64,000 bases of DNA from Pelagibacteraceae bacterium AG-430-E20 (GCA_003209915.1 QCOF01000001.1:62001-126000), one strand, 5' to 3'. Positions 53,256-62,407 are shown, numbered from the stretch's first letter. Notes: generated from the sequence alone by a model not told the origin. A program made the numbers and translations.

Positions 53256-54392
53256 ATGAATACAAATAAATTATCCTTAGGTATTGTAGGTGGAGGTCCA
53301 AAATCTTGGATTGGTCATGTCCATCGAATTTCTGCAAGATTTGATGACAAGTACGAAATAGTAGCTGGTGTATTTTCAAGAAATTCAAAATTGTCAATTA
53401 ACTTTGGAAAAACTTTGGGCATCTCTAAAGATAGATGTTACTCAAACTTTAAAGAGATGGCTTTGAAAGAGTCAAAAAGAAATGATGGTATTCAAGTAGT
53501 CTCGATAATGACACCTCCATCAAGTCATCAAACTATTGCTGAAAAATTTATTGAAAAAAATATCAATATTATCTCGGATAAACCATTTGCTGGTAATCTA
53601 GATCAAGCCAAAAAACTTTATAAAAAAATAAAATCAAATAAAAAAATTAAATATGCTTTAACTCATAACTACTCAGCTTACCCGATGGTTAGAGAAGCTA
53701 AAGTTTTAATAGAAAAAGGTAAAATTGGCAAAATTGAATATGTGAATGTTGAATATATTCAGGATTGGTCTGGTGGAACAAAAATTAATTTAAGAAATGC
53801 CAAAAAAAAACTAAAATGGAAAATAGATAATAAAATAGTTGGTGCATCTGCCGTTCTTAATGAAATTGGAACTCATGCTTACCATTTAGCCACATATATT
53901 TCAGGACTAAAAGGAGAAAAAATTTTTGCTGACATAAAACAAATTTCAAAAAAAATTAAAATGGATGATAACGCACAAGTAATGATTAATTTTACAAATG
54001 GTGCAAAAGGTATGTTTTGGACAAGCGTCATGGCTAAAGGTGGAGTTTATGGTCTTAAAATCAGAGTATTTGGATCTAAAGGAAGCTTAGAGTGGGTTCA
54101 AAATGACCCAAACTATCTAAAATTAAATCCAGACAAGGGCGCAGTAAGATACCTTGAAAGAGGTTTTCACAATGCTGATCTTTCAAAAAAATTCTCAAGA
54201 ATAAAATTTGGACACCCAGAAGGGTATTTGGATGCATTTGCAAATATTTACAAAGAATTTGCTGACTCATTAAAAAATAAATCAAAAAAAAGATATTTTT
54301 ATCCAAATGAGGATGAAGGATTAGAAACAGCAAAATTTATAAATGCTTGTAAAGTTTCATCAAAAAATAAAAGATGGGTCAAAATCAAATAA
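53256..54392 (+). CDS. Gfo/Idh/MocA family oxidoreductase
   Basis: The 378-residue protein has the Rossmann segment LGIVGGGPKSWIGHVHRISA with an insertion in the dinucleotide loop, the family motif DKPFAG (residues 107-112; Asp replaces the usual Glu of EKP) and a C-terminal GAKGMFWTSVMAKGG segment. It is divergent from iolE and overlaps a second MocA gene by 19 bases, so an inositol-isomer dehydrogenase role is likely. The GGGPKSWIG loop and DKP resemble other catabolic MocA members of polyol clusters. Confidence 0.8.
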   Translation: MNTNKLSLGIVGGGPKSWIGHVHRISARFDDKYEIVAGVFSRNSKLSINFGKTLGISKDRCYSNFKEMALKESKRNDGIQVVSIMTPPSSHQTIAEKFIEKNINIISDKPFAGNLDQAKKLYKKIKSNKKIKYALTHNYSAYPMVREAKVLIEKGKIGKIEYVNVEYIQDWSGGTKINLRNAKKKLKWKIDNKIVGASAVLNEIGTHAYHLATYISGLKGEKIFADIKQISKKIKMDDNAQVMINFTNGAKGMFWTSVMAKGGVYGLKIRVFGSKGSLEWVQNDPNYLKLNPDKGAVRYLERGFHNADLSKKFSRIKFGHPEGYLDAFANIYKEFADSLKNKSKKRYFYPNEDEGLETAKFINACKVSSKNKRWVKIK

Positions 54393-55387
54393 ATATTGCA
54401 TTACTTGGTCTTGGCAGAATAGGCCAAATGCATGCATTAAATTTAATTAATCATCCAGAATTCAACTTAAAATATACATTTGATATTGATAAAAATTTAA
54501 ATAAGAAATTTGGAAAAAAATATAAGTCAATTCTTATTAATAATCCCAATGTTGCATTCAATGATAAGAGTGTAAAATGTATTTTTATAGCCACAAGCAC
54601 TAAAACACATTTAAATTATATTGATAAAGCAGTTAGAAATAAAAAAGTTGTATTCTGTGAAAAGCCTTTAGATTTGAGTTTAAAAAAAATTAATGAATAC
54701 AAAAAAAAACTTTCTAAGTTCAATCCAAAGATTCAAATTGGTTTTAATAGAAGATATGATGCAGGACACAATTCTTTGAAAAAAAATCTTCTTAATGGAA
54801 AAATTGGAAAATTAGAAAAAATAATAATTACAAGTCGGGACCCTGCACCTCCTTCAACTGATTACTTGAAAAATTCTGGTGGTATATTTAAAGATATGAT
54901 GATCCATGACTTTGATTTAGCAAGATACTATGTAGGTTCAGATGAGTTTAAGCACTTATTTGCAACAGGTGAATACTTTAAAGATAAAAAATTTAAAAAA
55001 GTAAAAGATTTAGAATTAGCTACAGTGGTAATGAAAACAAAAAAGGGTATTCAGTGTGTAATAACAAATTCAAGACATTGCAGTTTTGGTTATGATCAAA
55101 GAGTTGAGTTATTTGGTAATAAAGGGATGGTAATTTCTGAAAATCAGAGAGATTTAGAAACAGCATTTTATTTTAAAAATTCAACAGGCAGTAAACGATC
55201 TTTTAAAAATTTTTTTATTGAGAGATATTCAGAGGCATTTAAAAACCAGCTAAATGACTTAGCAAGACTTTGTAAAAAAAACATAAAACCACGGGCAAAT
55301 TTTGAGGATGGAAGAATGTCATTGATATTGGCTGAAACAGCAAATAAATCATTAAAAACAAAAAAATTTGAGCTGATTAAATTTTAA
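54374..55387 (+). CDS. Gfo/Idh/MocA oxidoreductase, inositol 2-dehydrogenase-like
   Basis: The 337-residue protein has the NAD motif LLGLGRIGQMHALNL, the EKPLD motif near residue 97 and the IolG-type central segment GFNRRYDAGHNSLKK with SGGIFKDMMIHDFDLARYY, where the Lys-Asp-His set forms the active site. This pattern fits IolG better than the two other MocA genes in the window. It would oxidise myo-inositol to 2-keto-myo-inositol, the substrate of IolE. It overlaps the preceding MocA gene by 19 bases. Confidence 0.82.
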   Translation: MGQNQINIALLGLGRIGQMHALNLINHPEFNLKYTFDIDKNLNKKFGKKYKSILINNPNVAFNDKSVKCIFIATSTKTHLNYIDKAVRNKKVVFCEKPLDLSLKKINEYKKKLSKFNPKIQIGFNRRYDAGHNSLKKNLLNGKIGKLEKIIITSRDPAPPSTDYLKNSGGIFKDMMIHDFDLARYYVGSDEFKHLFATGEYFKDKKFKKVKDLELATVVMKTKKGIQCVITNSRHCSFGYDQRVELFGNKGMVISENQRDLETAFYFKNSTGSKRSFKNFFIERYSEAFKNQLNDLARLCKKNIKPRANFEDGRMSLILAETANKSLKTKKFELIKF

Positions 55388-55432
55388 ACCATCACATTGA
55401 TTTTATAGATTAATAATATATTTAATTCACCT

Positions 55433-56023
55433 ATGAAAAATATTAAGCCATTTGGTCCTTCAATTGGAAAAACAAAAATATCTAAAAGGTTTTTAAATAA
55501 ACTTAACGAGGAATTTGATAAAAAATCAGATCTCAAAAAAACTGATTATAGCTCAGAATTAGCTAGCCAAATAAAAAATGAAATTAAAATTTCAAACAAC
55601 TTTATTAAAAAATACTTATTAAAAGAGCTGAGAAAAAATATTAAAATTTTTTTAGCTAAAGAAAAAGTTAAAAATATTAAAGAAATTAGAGTATTAAATT
55701 TGTGGGTCGTAAGACAATTTAAAGGTGAGTATAACCCTATTCATTATCATGAGGGAGATTTATCTGGTGTTGGCTATTTAACTTTACCAAAAAATATGAC
55801 CAAAAATATTTTAATTAAAAATAAAAAAATTATAACTAACGGAACTATAGATTTTATAAATGGACAAAAAGCTTTTCTAAGTAACAGTATTTATAACTTA
55901 GTTCCAAAAACTGGAGACTTAATAATATTTCCAAACTATCTTATGCATACCGCATATCCATTTAACATAAATGGAGAAAGACGATCTTTTTCTTTTAATG
56001 TAAAAATTATTTTTAGAAAATAA
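55433..56023 (+). CDS. Putative 2-oxoglutarate/Fe(II) oxygenase-like protein
   Basis: The 196-residue protein has a Lys/Asn-rich first half and a jelly-roll-like second half: NPIHYHEGDLSGVGYLTLPK (101-120) with His104 and His106, then GDLIIFPNYLMHTAYPF with His172 and ERRSFSFNV with Arg183/184. This resembles the small 2OG-oxygenase group in which the first His, the distal His and the Arg bind iron and 2-oxoglutarate. A clear HxD pair is not seen. It lies 3 bases before the homocysteine methyltransferase gene, so the two may act together. Substrate unknown. Confidence 0.6.
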   Translation: MKNIKPFGPSIGKTKISKRFLNKLNEEFDKKSDLKKTDYSSELASQIKNEIKISNNFIKKYLLKELRKNIKIFLAKEKVKNIKEIRVLNLWVVRQFKGEYNPIHYHEGDLSGVGYLTLPKNMTKNILIKNKKIITNGTIDFINGQKAFLSNSIYNLVPKTGDLIIFPNYLMHTAYPFNINGERRSFSFNVKIIFRK

Positions 56024-56026
56024 TAC

Positions 56027-56944
56027 ATGAATAAAGATTTTTTCAAAAATATTAGAATTTTGGATGGTGGTATGGGGCAACAATTGCTAGCAAAAGGATT
56101 GATATCAAAAGGTACCTTATGGTCTGCTACTGCTAATTTAGATAAAAATTTTCATGATTTAGTTGTGGATGTTCACTTATCTTTTATAAATGCTGGATCT
56201 GAGGTCATACTTACTAATACCTTTGCGGCACGAAAAATTAGATTAATACAAAATAAAGTTGATGAACATTTTAAATATATAAATGAACAAGCTTGTCTAT
56301 TGTCAATTAAAGCAAAAGAAAAATCTGGAAAAAATGTTTTAATTGCAGGTAGTTTGCCATGTCAAAATGATACTTATCTTGAGGATCAAAGAGATAGTAA
56401 AGAAGTAGAAAAAGCTTTTTATGAACAAGCAAAAATTATTGCTCCTTATGTAGATTTTTTATATTTAGATGTGATCTCAAGTGGAAGGGAAATTGATATA
56501 GCTTCAAACGTTGCAATAAAATTAAATAAACCTGTTTTATTGGGCATACATGTTAAAAGAAATAACTTACTCCCCTCTAATGAGAGTATTACTGAAGTTT
56601 TACAAAAATACAGAAATGGGAATTGGATTGGATTAATTACTGCATGTGTCTCTCCAAAAATTGCTGAAGAGTGCACATCTGAAATTAAAAAATTAAATAT
56701 TCCTTTTGGCTTTAAGGCTAACCTTTGGAAAGTAGAAGAGCCAACACCAGTTCAAACATTTAATACAGCTAAACCAGATGAAATTGGTACAAATCCAAAC
56801 GTTACTCTTGGGAAAAGAGATAATAATTCAGCAAAGATGTTTTATGATTTTTCAAAAAGGCTTGTTGAACAAGGAGCAACAATACTTGGAGGATGTTGTG
56901 AAACTACCCCAGAGGATATTGAGGAAATTGCTAAACTAAGATAA
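56027..56944 (+). CDS. Homocysteine S-methyltransferase family protein
   Basis: The 305-residue protein has the N-terminal ILDGGMGQQLLAKG and NTFAARKIR segments of the Pfam S-methyl_trans family. Its zinc site comprises Cys207 (LITACVSP) and Cys290-Cys291 (GGCCETTPEDI). Members such as BHMT and MmuM transfer a methyl group from betaine, S-methylmethionine or DMSP-like donors to homocysteine. The single domain, without cobalamin modules, excludes MetH. SAR11 uses betaine and DMSP, so a link to osmolyte breakdown is plausible but unproven. It converges on the DMT transporter gene. Confidence 0.82.
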   Translation: MNKDFFKNIRILDGGMGQQLLAKGLISKGTLWSATANLDKNFHDLVVDVHLSFINAGSEVILTNTFAARKIRLIQNKVDEHFKYINEQACLLSIKAKEKSGKNVLIAGSLPCQNDTYLEDQRDSKEVEKAFYEQAKIIAPYVDFLYLDVISSGREIDIASNVAIKLNKPVLLGIHVKRNNLLPSNESITEVLQKYRNGNWIGLITACVSPKIAEECTSEIKKLNIPFGFKANLWKVEEPTPVQTFNTAKPDEIGTNPNVTLGKRDNNSAKMFYDFSKRLVEQGATILGGCCETTPEDIEEIAKLR

Positions 56945-57823
56945 TTTTTTTCTATCCGCTCGTCGTACAAAGTAAATTCCTATACAAACTGCAGTCAAAG
57001 AAATTAGAACTTTAATTGTAATTAATTCTTCTAAGAATATGTATCCTAGAATTGTACCAAAAATTGGAATTAAATAAGAAACTTGTGATTGAAAAATTAA
57101 TCCATTTTCCTTTAGTATTTTAAATCTTAATAACCATGCAATTCCTGTTGGAACAATCCCTAAATAAATAACAGATATTAAAGAATCTGTCCTAGGTGAT
57201 ACCTGCCATGGCTGTTCAGTAAAGGATACTAATGGTAACAAAATTATTGTTGCCCAAATTAAAATTGAACCTGTCACATTTTCATTTTTTTTCTTACTAA
57301 TTTTTAGTGTTAAAACTCCACCAATTACATAACATGTGGATCCAAGCAAAATTAACAAAGCTGAAGTAAAATTGTTCTGATCAATTAAAAGATTGTCAGA
57401 AAATAAGAAAATTATTCCTGAGAAACCTGTTAAAATTCCAAATGTTTTAATTAAATTAAATTTTTCATTTTTCGTATAAAAATGACCTAATATTGTGGAA
57501 CTCAATGGTGTTGTTGACATTAAAATTGCAGCTAAATTACTTTGAACAGATTTTACTCCGTAGGCAATTAAAAAAAATGGTGCAACCAAATTTATAAATC
57601 CTATCATTGCAAACCAATGCCAGTCTTTTGAAAAAGCCTCTATTTTTATTTTTTTATAATAGCAAAGAATAAGAACTGGAATTGCTCCAAAAAAAACTCT
57701 TAAAAAAGCAATAGTGACTGGACCAAATGAATAAGTTGCTATCTTAATATTAAAAAATGCAGATGCCCATATTAAAGATAATATAGTTAATAAAGTATAA
57801 TCTATTAATTTTGGTTGCTTCAT
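56936..57823 (-). CDS. EamA/DMT family transporter
   Basis: The 295-residue membrane protein has ten predicted helices in two EamA halves, with the internal repeat LWASAFFNIKIATYSFGPVT and the second-half GIAWLLRFKILKENGLIFQS segment. Members export amino acids or other metabolites. The sequence gives no substrate. It overlaps the YbaK gene upstream by 4 bases and the methyltransferase gene by 9 bases at its 3' end. Confidence 0.85.
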   Translation of the reverse strand: MKQPKLIDYTLLTILSLIWASAFFNIKIATYSFGPVTIAFLRVFFGAIPVLILCYYKKIKIEAFSKDWHWFAMIGFINLVAPFFLIAYGVKSVQSNLAAILMSTTPLSSTILGHFYTKNEKFNLIKTFGILTGFSGIIFLFSDNLLIDQNNFTSALLILLGSTCYVIGGVLTLKISKKKNENVTGSILIWATIILLPLVSFTEQPWQVSPRTDSLISVIYLGIVPTGIAWLLRFKILKENGLIFQSQVSYLIPIFGTILGYIFLEELITIKVLISLTAVCIGIYFVRRADRKKLS

Positions 57824-58302
57824 TCTGTTAAATCATCCACTTCTGCATTGGTTAATTTTTTTAATTCAAAAAAACTAATTCCAAAAATTGCATTTGGATG
57901 TCCTGCTGCAGCAAAAACTTTTGAAAATCTCTCTAAATTTTTATCCATATATATTTTTATTTTCACTAAATGACCTATCGGAGATACGCCTCCTATTGTG
58001 TAACCAGTAACTTGCTTAACCTCCTCAGGACTTGCCATTAACACATCTTTTTCGTTCAATTTTTTTTTTAACTTATTTAAAGAGCATCTTTTGTCCCCTG
58101 AAACTAAACAAAGACAAAATTTATCGCCTATTTTAAAAAGTAGGCTTTTTACAATAGCACCAACATTACAACCTAAAGCTGTAGCTGCATCATTTGCAGT
58201 TCTTGCTGTTTGTTCTAAAATGACAACATCTAGATTTGGATCAAAGTCGTTAAGAATTTTCTCCACTCTTTTAACTGTTTCTTTATCTAAAATGGAATTC
58301 AC
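57820..58302 (-). CDS. ybaK: YbaK/EbsC family aminoacyl-tRNA deacylase
   Basis: The 160-residue protein has the YbaK fold: TANDAATALGCNVGAIVKSLLFKIGDKFCLCLVSGDKRCSL-like core (in segments), the conserved Lys of IVKSLL, and GYTIGGVSPIGH in the substrate loop. Relatives clear mischarged Cys-tRNA(Pro) or Ala-tRNA(Pro) in trans. The Gly-rich GGVSP loop favours the YeaK/ProX-like or EbsC branch; the subfamily is not settled. It is co-translated with the EamA gene (4-base overlap). Its start is divergent from glnA. Confidence 0.82.
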   Translation of the reverse strand: MNSILDKETVKRVEKILNDFDPNLDVVILEQTARTANDAATALGCNVGAIVKSLLFKIGDKFCLCLVSGDKRCSLNKLKKKLNEKDVLMASPEEVKQVTGYTIGGVSPIGHLVKIKIYMDKNLERFSKVFAAAGHPNAIFGISFFELKKLTNAEVDDLTE

Positions 58303-58342
58303 TTATTTGCTATTATGATTAATAATATTGATTAAATACACT

Positions 58343-58365
58343 ACTTATGTGAAAATTGCATAAGT
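58343..58365. promoter_or_regulatory. Inverted repeat in the glnA leader
   Basis: ACTTATG and CATAAGT form a perfect 7-bp inverted repeat with a 9-base loop (58343-58365), 75 bases upstream of the glnA ATG. Wobble pairs extend it. It may be a regulator site or a 5'UTR hairpin. The 137-base gap also holds the divergent ybaK promoter. Confidence 0.35.
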
Positions 58366-58439
58366 GTTATTTATTAAATAAGCAATATTTATATGAGTTT
58401 ATTTGCTACTTAATGCTCAGAAATTACATAGGAGACATA

Positions 58440-59846
58440 ATGAGTGCAGAAAAGGTTTTAAAATTTATTAAAGAAAAAGAAGCTGAATTCGTAGATTTAA
58501 GATTTACTGATCCAAGAGGAAAACTTCAACATTTAACAATGGACGCAACAATTGTTGATGCAGGTATGTTAAATGAAGGTGTATTTTTTGATGGATCATC
58601 TATTGCTGGTTGGAAAGCAATCAATGAATCTGACATGATTTTAAAACCAGATACTGCAAGAATGTTTATGGATCCATTTACTTCCCACAATACTGCAGTT
58701 TTGTTTTGTGATATCTTAGATGCAATAAAAAAAGATCCTTATGAAAGAGATCCAAGAGGTGTTGCTAAAAAAGCTGAGGAATATTTAAAAGCTTCAGGTA
58801 TAGGTGATAAAGCATTCTTTGGTCCAGAGCCAGAATTTTTTGTATTTGACGATGTAAGAATTAAAAACGATATGAATGAGTGTGGATTTAAAATTGATAG
58901 TAAAGAAGGTCCATATAATTCAGGAAAAGAATATGAAAGTGGAAACATGGGACACAGACCACCAATCAAAGGTGGATACTTCCCAGTGCCACCTGTGGAT
59001 AGTGAACAGGATATGCGTGGCGAATATCTAAAAAATTTAAAAGAAGTAGGAATTAAAGTTGAAAAACATCACCATGAGGTTGCTCCAAGCCAACACGAGC
59101 TTGGAATGTATTTTGGTACTTTAGTTGATCAGGCAGATAATGTTCAATTGTACAAATATGTTGTTCAAATGGTAACTCACTCATTTGGAAAAACTGCAAC
59201 TTTTATGCCTAAACCTGTAGCAGGAGATAATGGTTCCGGTATGCATATTCACCAATCAATTTGGAAAGGTGATACACCAGTATTTTCTGGTGATGCTTAT
59301 GCTGGCTTATCTGAAACCGCTTTACATTATATTGGTGGAATTTTAAAACATGCTAAAGCTATCAATGCTTTTGCTAATTCTACCACAAATAGTTACAAAA
59401 GATTAATCCCAGGTTTTGAAGCTCCAGTGTTACTTGCATACTCTGCAAGAAATAGATCTGCTTCATGTAGAATACCGATTACTTTGAGTAAAAAAGGGGC
59501 AAGATGTGAAATAAGATTCCCAGATGCATCTGGAAATCCATATTTAACATTTGCTGCTATGCTTATGGCTGGTATTGATGGAATTAAAAATAAAATTCAT
59601 CCTGGTGAGTCTTTTGATAAAGATCTGTATGAATTGCCACCAGAAGAAGTGAAAGCTATTCCGACAGTATGTGGATCATTAAGAGAAGCAATGGAAAATC
59701 TTGACAAAGATAGAGAATTTTTAACTCAAGGTGGCGTATTTACAGACGATCAAATTGATGCTTACATAGCTCTAAAGTTTGAAGAAATTCATAAATTTGA
59801 GCATGCACCTCACCCTGTTGAGTTTGAGATGTACTACAGTAGCTAA
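58440..59846 (+). CDS. glnA: Glutamine synthetase type I
   Basis: The 468-residue enzyme adds ammonia to glutamate with ATP. Clear motifs are [18 protein letters not shown], the metal and glutamate residues in [27 protein letters not shown] and [18 protein letters not shown], and the adenylylation Tyr in [10 protein letters not shown]. The frame is open for 28 more codons upstream, but AGGAGACATA-ATG at 58440 gives the normal start [10 protein letters not shown]. No glnB/glnK follows, although glnB-glnA is the common alphaproteobacterial order; nitrogen control must be wired differently here. Confidence 0.97.
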   Translation: MSAEKVLKFIKEKEAEFVDLRFTDPRGKLQHLTMDATIVDAGMLNEGVFFDGSSIAGWKAINESDMILKPDTARMFMDPFTSHNTAVLFCDILDAIKKDPYERDPRGVAKKAEEYLKASGIGDKAFFGPEPEFFVFDDVRIKNDMNECGFKIDSKEGPYNSGKEYESGNMGHRPPIKGGYFPVPPVDSEQDMRGEYLKNLKEVGIKVEKHHHEVAPSQHELGMYFGTLVDQADNVQLYKYVVQMVTHSFGKTATFMPKPVAGDNGSGMHIHQSIWKGDTPVFSGDAYAGLSETALHYIGGILKHAKAINAFANSTTNSYKRLIPGFEAPVLLAYSARNRSASCRIPITLSKKGARCEIRFPDASGNPYLTFAAMLMAGIDGIKNKIHPGESFDKDLYELPPEEVKAIPTVCGSLREAMENLDKDREFLTQGGVFTDDQIDAYIALKFEEIHKFEHAPHPVEFEMYYSS

Positions 59847-59853
59847 TAATTAA

Positions 59854-60024
59854 TTATTGCTTAGTTGTTGCTATTGTATCTTTGTTAATACCTTTTTTAA
59901 CAACGTAGTCTTGTGTGCCATTGGCACCAATATCTACTTCTTTTCTAAGGTCTTTAAAAAAAGATCTCTCTTTCAAAGAATTCTTAAGGTTTTTAACGAG
60001 ATTTTTAAATTCAAATGTATTCAT
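59854..60024 (-). CDS. Small hypothetical protein (56 aa)
   Basis: The 56-residue ORF encodes a basic helical N-terminal half (MNTFEFKNLVKNLKNSLKER) and a polar C-terminal half (DIGANGTQDYVVKKGINKDT). It has no Cys, no membrane helix and no signal peptide. It is convergent with glnA and lies downstream of the suf operon on the same strand. Amphipathic periodicity and codon use look coding. I do not recognise a family. Confidence 0.5.
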   Translation of the reverse strand: MNTFEFKNLVKNLKNSLKERSFFKDLRKEVDIGANGTQDYVVKKGINKDTIATTKQ

Positions 60025-60089
60025 TATTAAGCTCTATCGCAGATATGCAAAAAATGCAAATCTGATATGTTCAAAATGGGATTGTTATT

Positions 60090-60425
60090 TTATGATGTTT
60101 TAAATGACTCTCCACAACCACAACGCTCAGTTTCATTAGGATTATTAAATACAAAAGTTGAGGATAATTCCTCAGTTTTATAATCCATTTCAGTTCCTAA
60201 AAGATACATAACCGCTGCCGAATCTATAAATACTTTAACACCTTTATCTTCAATTATTTCGTCATTTGGATTAATCTCTTTTGAGTATTCCATCACATAA
60301 GACATTCCAGCACAACCACCAGATTTAACTGACACACGTACTCCAAGTGAATCTTTTTCAGCATTAGTCATAATCTCTTTAATTCTTGAGGCTGCATTAT
60401 CACTTAATTTTATTATTTGCGTCAT
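60090..60425 (-). CDS. sufA: HesB/IscA family iron-sulfur assembly protein SufA
   Basis: The 111-residue A-type carrier has its three conserved Cys: Cys38 in SGGCAGMSYVMEY and Cys102 and Cys104 in RCGCGESF. It receives Fe-S clusters from the SufBCD scaffold and passes them to apo-proteins. It is the last gene of the suf operon, and its ATG overlaps the stop of the DUF59 gene (TAATG). The next gene on this strand, 65 bases further, is a small hypothetical. Confidence 0.93.
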   Translation of the reverse strand: MTQIIKLSDNAASRIKEIMTNAEKDSLGVRVSVKSGGCAGMSYVMEYSKEINPNDEIIEDKGVKVFIDSAAVMYLLGTEMDYKTEELSSTFVFNNPNETERCGCGESFKTS

Positions 60426-60724
60426 TATAAATTCAATTCTAATTTAGCCGACTCAGACATCATATCTTTAGTCCATGGTGGATCCCATACTAATTCTAAA
60501 TCCACATCCTCAATACCTTCTACCTGCATCGCTCCCTCTTTAACTTCTTTAGGTAGGCTTTCAGCTACTGGGCAATTTGGGGTGGTTAATGTCATTTTAA
60601 TTTTAGCAGATTTTTCATTTTCAACCTTTATATCATAAATTAATCCCAATTCATAAATATTCACTGGTAACTCAGGATCGTAAATTTTTCTTATTTCTTC
60701 AATAATTTGATCTTTCTTTGACAT
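60425..60724 (-). CDS. sufT: SufT (DUF59 / MIP18 family) Fe-S assembly factor
   Basis: The 99-residue DUF59 protein has the family start DQIIEEIRKIYDPELPVNIYELGLIYDI and the Cys motif TLTTPNCPVAESLP. The frame is open to 60763, but the ATG at 60724 gives MSKKDQIIEEIRKIYDPE, the normal N-terminus, and sits 2 bases behind the sufU stop. SufT assists cluster maturation. Its position between sufU and sufA is the common order in SUF operons that lack sufE. Confidence 0.92.
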   Translation of the reverse strand: MSKKDQIIEEIRKIYDPELPVNIYELGLIYDIKVENEKSAKIKMTLTTPNCPVAESLPKEVKEGAMQVEGIEDVDLELVWDPPWTKDMMSESAKLELNL

Positions 60725-60725
60725 A

Positions 60726-61190
60726 TTAATTTTCTGTTTTAACCTCTTCCTTTTTATCATCAAAAGCTGAGACTAATGTATGCCAAGATAAGGTAGCACA
60801 CTTAACTCTCATTGGATATTGTTTGACTCCTGATAAACACATTAATTTAGTTTTTTCATCTTCATGTAAATATTCAGATTTTAATTCTGGGTTTTCTTTT
60901 ATCATTCCTAAAAAATCTTCAACAATTTCCTTTGCTTCATTTTCATTTTTGCCTTTTATTAAATCTGTCATAATCGAAGCAGATGCCATAGAAATAGCAC
61001 AACCACTTCCTTCAAAGGAAATATCTTCAACTATTTTTTGGCCATTTAATTTAAGATAAACATGAACATTATCTCCACATAAAGGATTATTACCTTTGGC
61101 ATCTTTGTTAAAATTTTCTGTCTTACCAAGGTTCCTTGGATTTTTACCGTGTTCTAGAATAATTTCTTGATATAGCTCTTTTAAATTCAT
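60726..61190 (-). CDS. sufU: SufU/IscU-type scaffold or sulfur-transfer protein
   Basis: The 154-residue protein has zinc/cluster ligands Cys38 and Asp40 (NPLCGDNVHVYL), Cys64 (GSGCAIS) and Cys131 (RVKCATLSWHTL). Insertion of about 20 residues before Cys131 matches SufU rather than IscU. SufU takes persulfide from SufS and replaces SufE. It overlaps sufS by 4 bases and is followed by sufT. Confidence 0.92.
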   Translation of the reverse strand: MNLKELYQEIILEHGKNPRNLGKTENFNKDAKGNNPLCGDNVHVYLKLNGQKIVEDISFEGSGCAISMASASIMTDLIKGKNENEAKEIVEDFLGMIKENPELKSEYLHEDEKTKLMCLSGVKQYPMRVKCATLSWHTLVSAFDDKKEEVKTEN

Positions 61191-62407
61191 TTTAAATTAA
61201 ATATCTTTTTGCAGTTGTTGATAGAGTCATTTAATATATCTAAATCTTCTTTAGTATTATAAATTCCAACAGAAGCTCTAGCGCTAGCTGGTATATTTAG
61301 TTTATCATGTAAAATTTGACAACAATGATGACCAGCTCTTATAGCAACTCCATCTTCATCAAGTATAGTTGCGATATCATGAGGATGAACTCCTTCTAAA
61401 GTAAACGATAAAACTCCACCTTTATTTTTTGGGCTACCAATTAATTTAACAGAATTATTTTTTTGTAATAATTCTTGTCCATATTCAACTAAATCCGCTT
61501 CGTGTTGCATAATATTTTCTATACCAATGCTTTCCATAAACTTAATTGACTGGTCAAAGGCAATGACTTGAGCAGTTGCCATTGTTCCTGCTTCATATTT
61601 ATTTGGTAATTCACCGTAGGAAATACTATCTTTTTTAACTTCTCTAATCATTCCCCCACCCCCTTGGTACGGAGGCAACTCCTCTAACCATTTTTTTTTA
61701 CCGTATAAAACGCCAAGTCCTGTTGGACCATACATTTTGTGACATGATATTGCATAAAAATCACAATCTAAGTCTTGCATATCAAGTTTAAGATGTGGGG
61801 CGCCTTGGCAACCATCAATCACAACAATTATTCCTTTTGAATGTGCAAGATCAGTTATTTCTTTAACAGGTAGTATTGCACCTGTAACATTTGATAAATG
61901 TGTAATTGCTATCACTTTAGTCTTTGATGTTATTTTTTTTTCAATTTCCTCTAAAGAAACATCACCATCTTCGTTCATTTCTGCAAAATTAATTTTGATA
62001 TTTTTTGATTTTCTTAAAAAATGCCACGGAACATAATTTGAATGATGCTCAAGTTCAGTGATTAAAATTTCATCACCTTCGTTTAAATAATTTTGTCCTA
62101 AGGTATTTGCAACTAAATTTAGTGCTTCAGTTGCACCTTTCGTAAAAACTATTTCATTTTTATCTTTAGCATTAATATACTTTTGAACGGAAGATCTTGT
62201 GGTCTCGTACAAATTTGTAGCTGCAACTGCAAGATAATGAACACTTCTTCCTACATTTGAAAACTGTTTGGTGTAAAATTCATTAATTTTATCTGCTACA
62301 ACTTTTGGTTTTTGTGAAGAGTTGGCACTATCCAAATATACCAAATCATTATTTTGGATTTTTTCATCGAATATAGGAAATTCTTTTTTTATATTTTCTA
62401 TTTTCAT
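61187..62407 (-). CDS. sufS: Cysteine desulfurase SufS
   Basis: The 406-residue PLP enzyme has Lys224 (SCHKMYGPTG) for the Schiff base, His121-His122 (TELEHHSNYVPW) and the catalytic Cys362 in RAGHHCCQIL, a group II desulfurase pattern. A second Cys follows directly (Cys363), replacing the Ala of RxGHHCAQ; this is slightly unusual. It releases sulfur from cysteine for Fe-S clusters. It overlaps sufD and sufU by 4 bases each. Confidence 0.94.
   Translation of the reverse strand: MKIENIKKEFPIFDEKIQNNDLVYLDSANSSQKPKVVADKINEFYTKQFSNVGRSVHYLAVAATNLYETTRSSVQKYINAKDKNEIVFTKGATEALNLVANTLGQNYLNEGDEILITELEHHSNYVPWHFLRKSKNIKINFAEMNEDGDVSLEEIEKKITSKTKVIAITHLSNVTGAILPVKEITDLAHSKGIIVVIDGCQGAPHLKLDMQDLDCDFYAISCHKMYGPTGLGVLYGKKKWLEELPPYQGGGGMIREVKKDSISYGELPNKYEAGTMATAQVIAFDQSIKFMESIGIENIMQHEADLVEYGQELLQKNNSVKLIGSPKNKGGVLSFTLEGVHPHDIATILDEDGVAIRAGHHCCQILHDKLNIPASARASVGIYNTKEDLDILNDSINNCKKIFNLK

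Noticed and set aside
58356..58439. 28-codon N-terminal extension of glnA
   Set aside because: The extension crosses the leader inverted repeat and lacks similarity to glutamine synthetase; a strong AGGAG stands before the ATG at 58440.
59915..60103. 62-residue plus-strand ORF after glnA
   Set aside because: It overlaps the better-patterned 56-residue minus-strand ORF, lacks a ribosome binding site and has an irregular composition.
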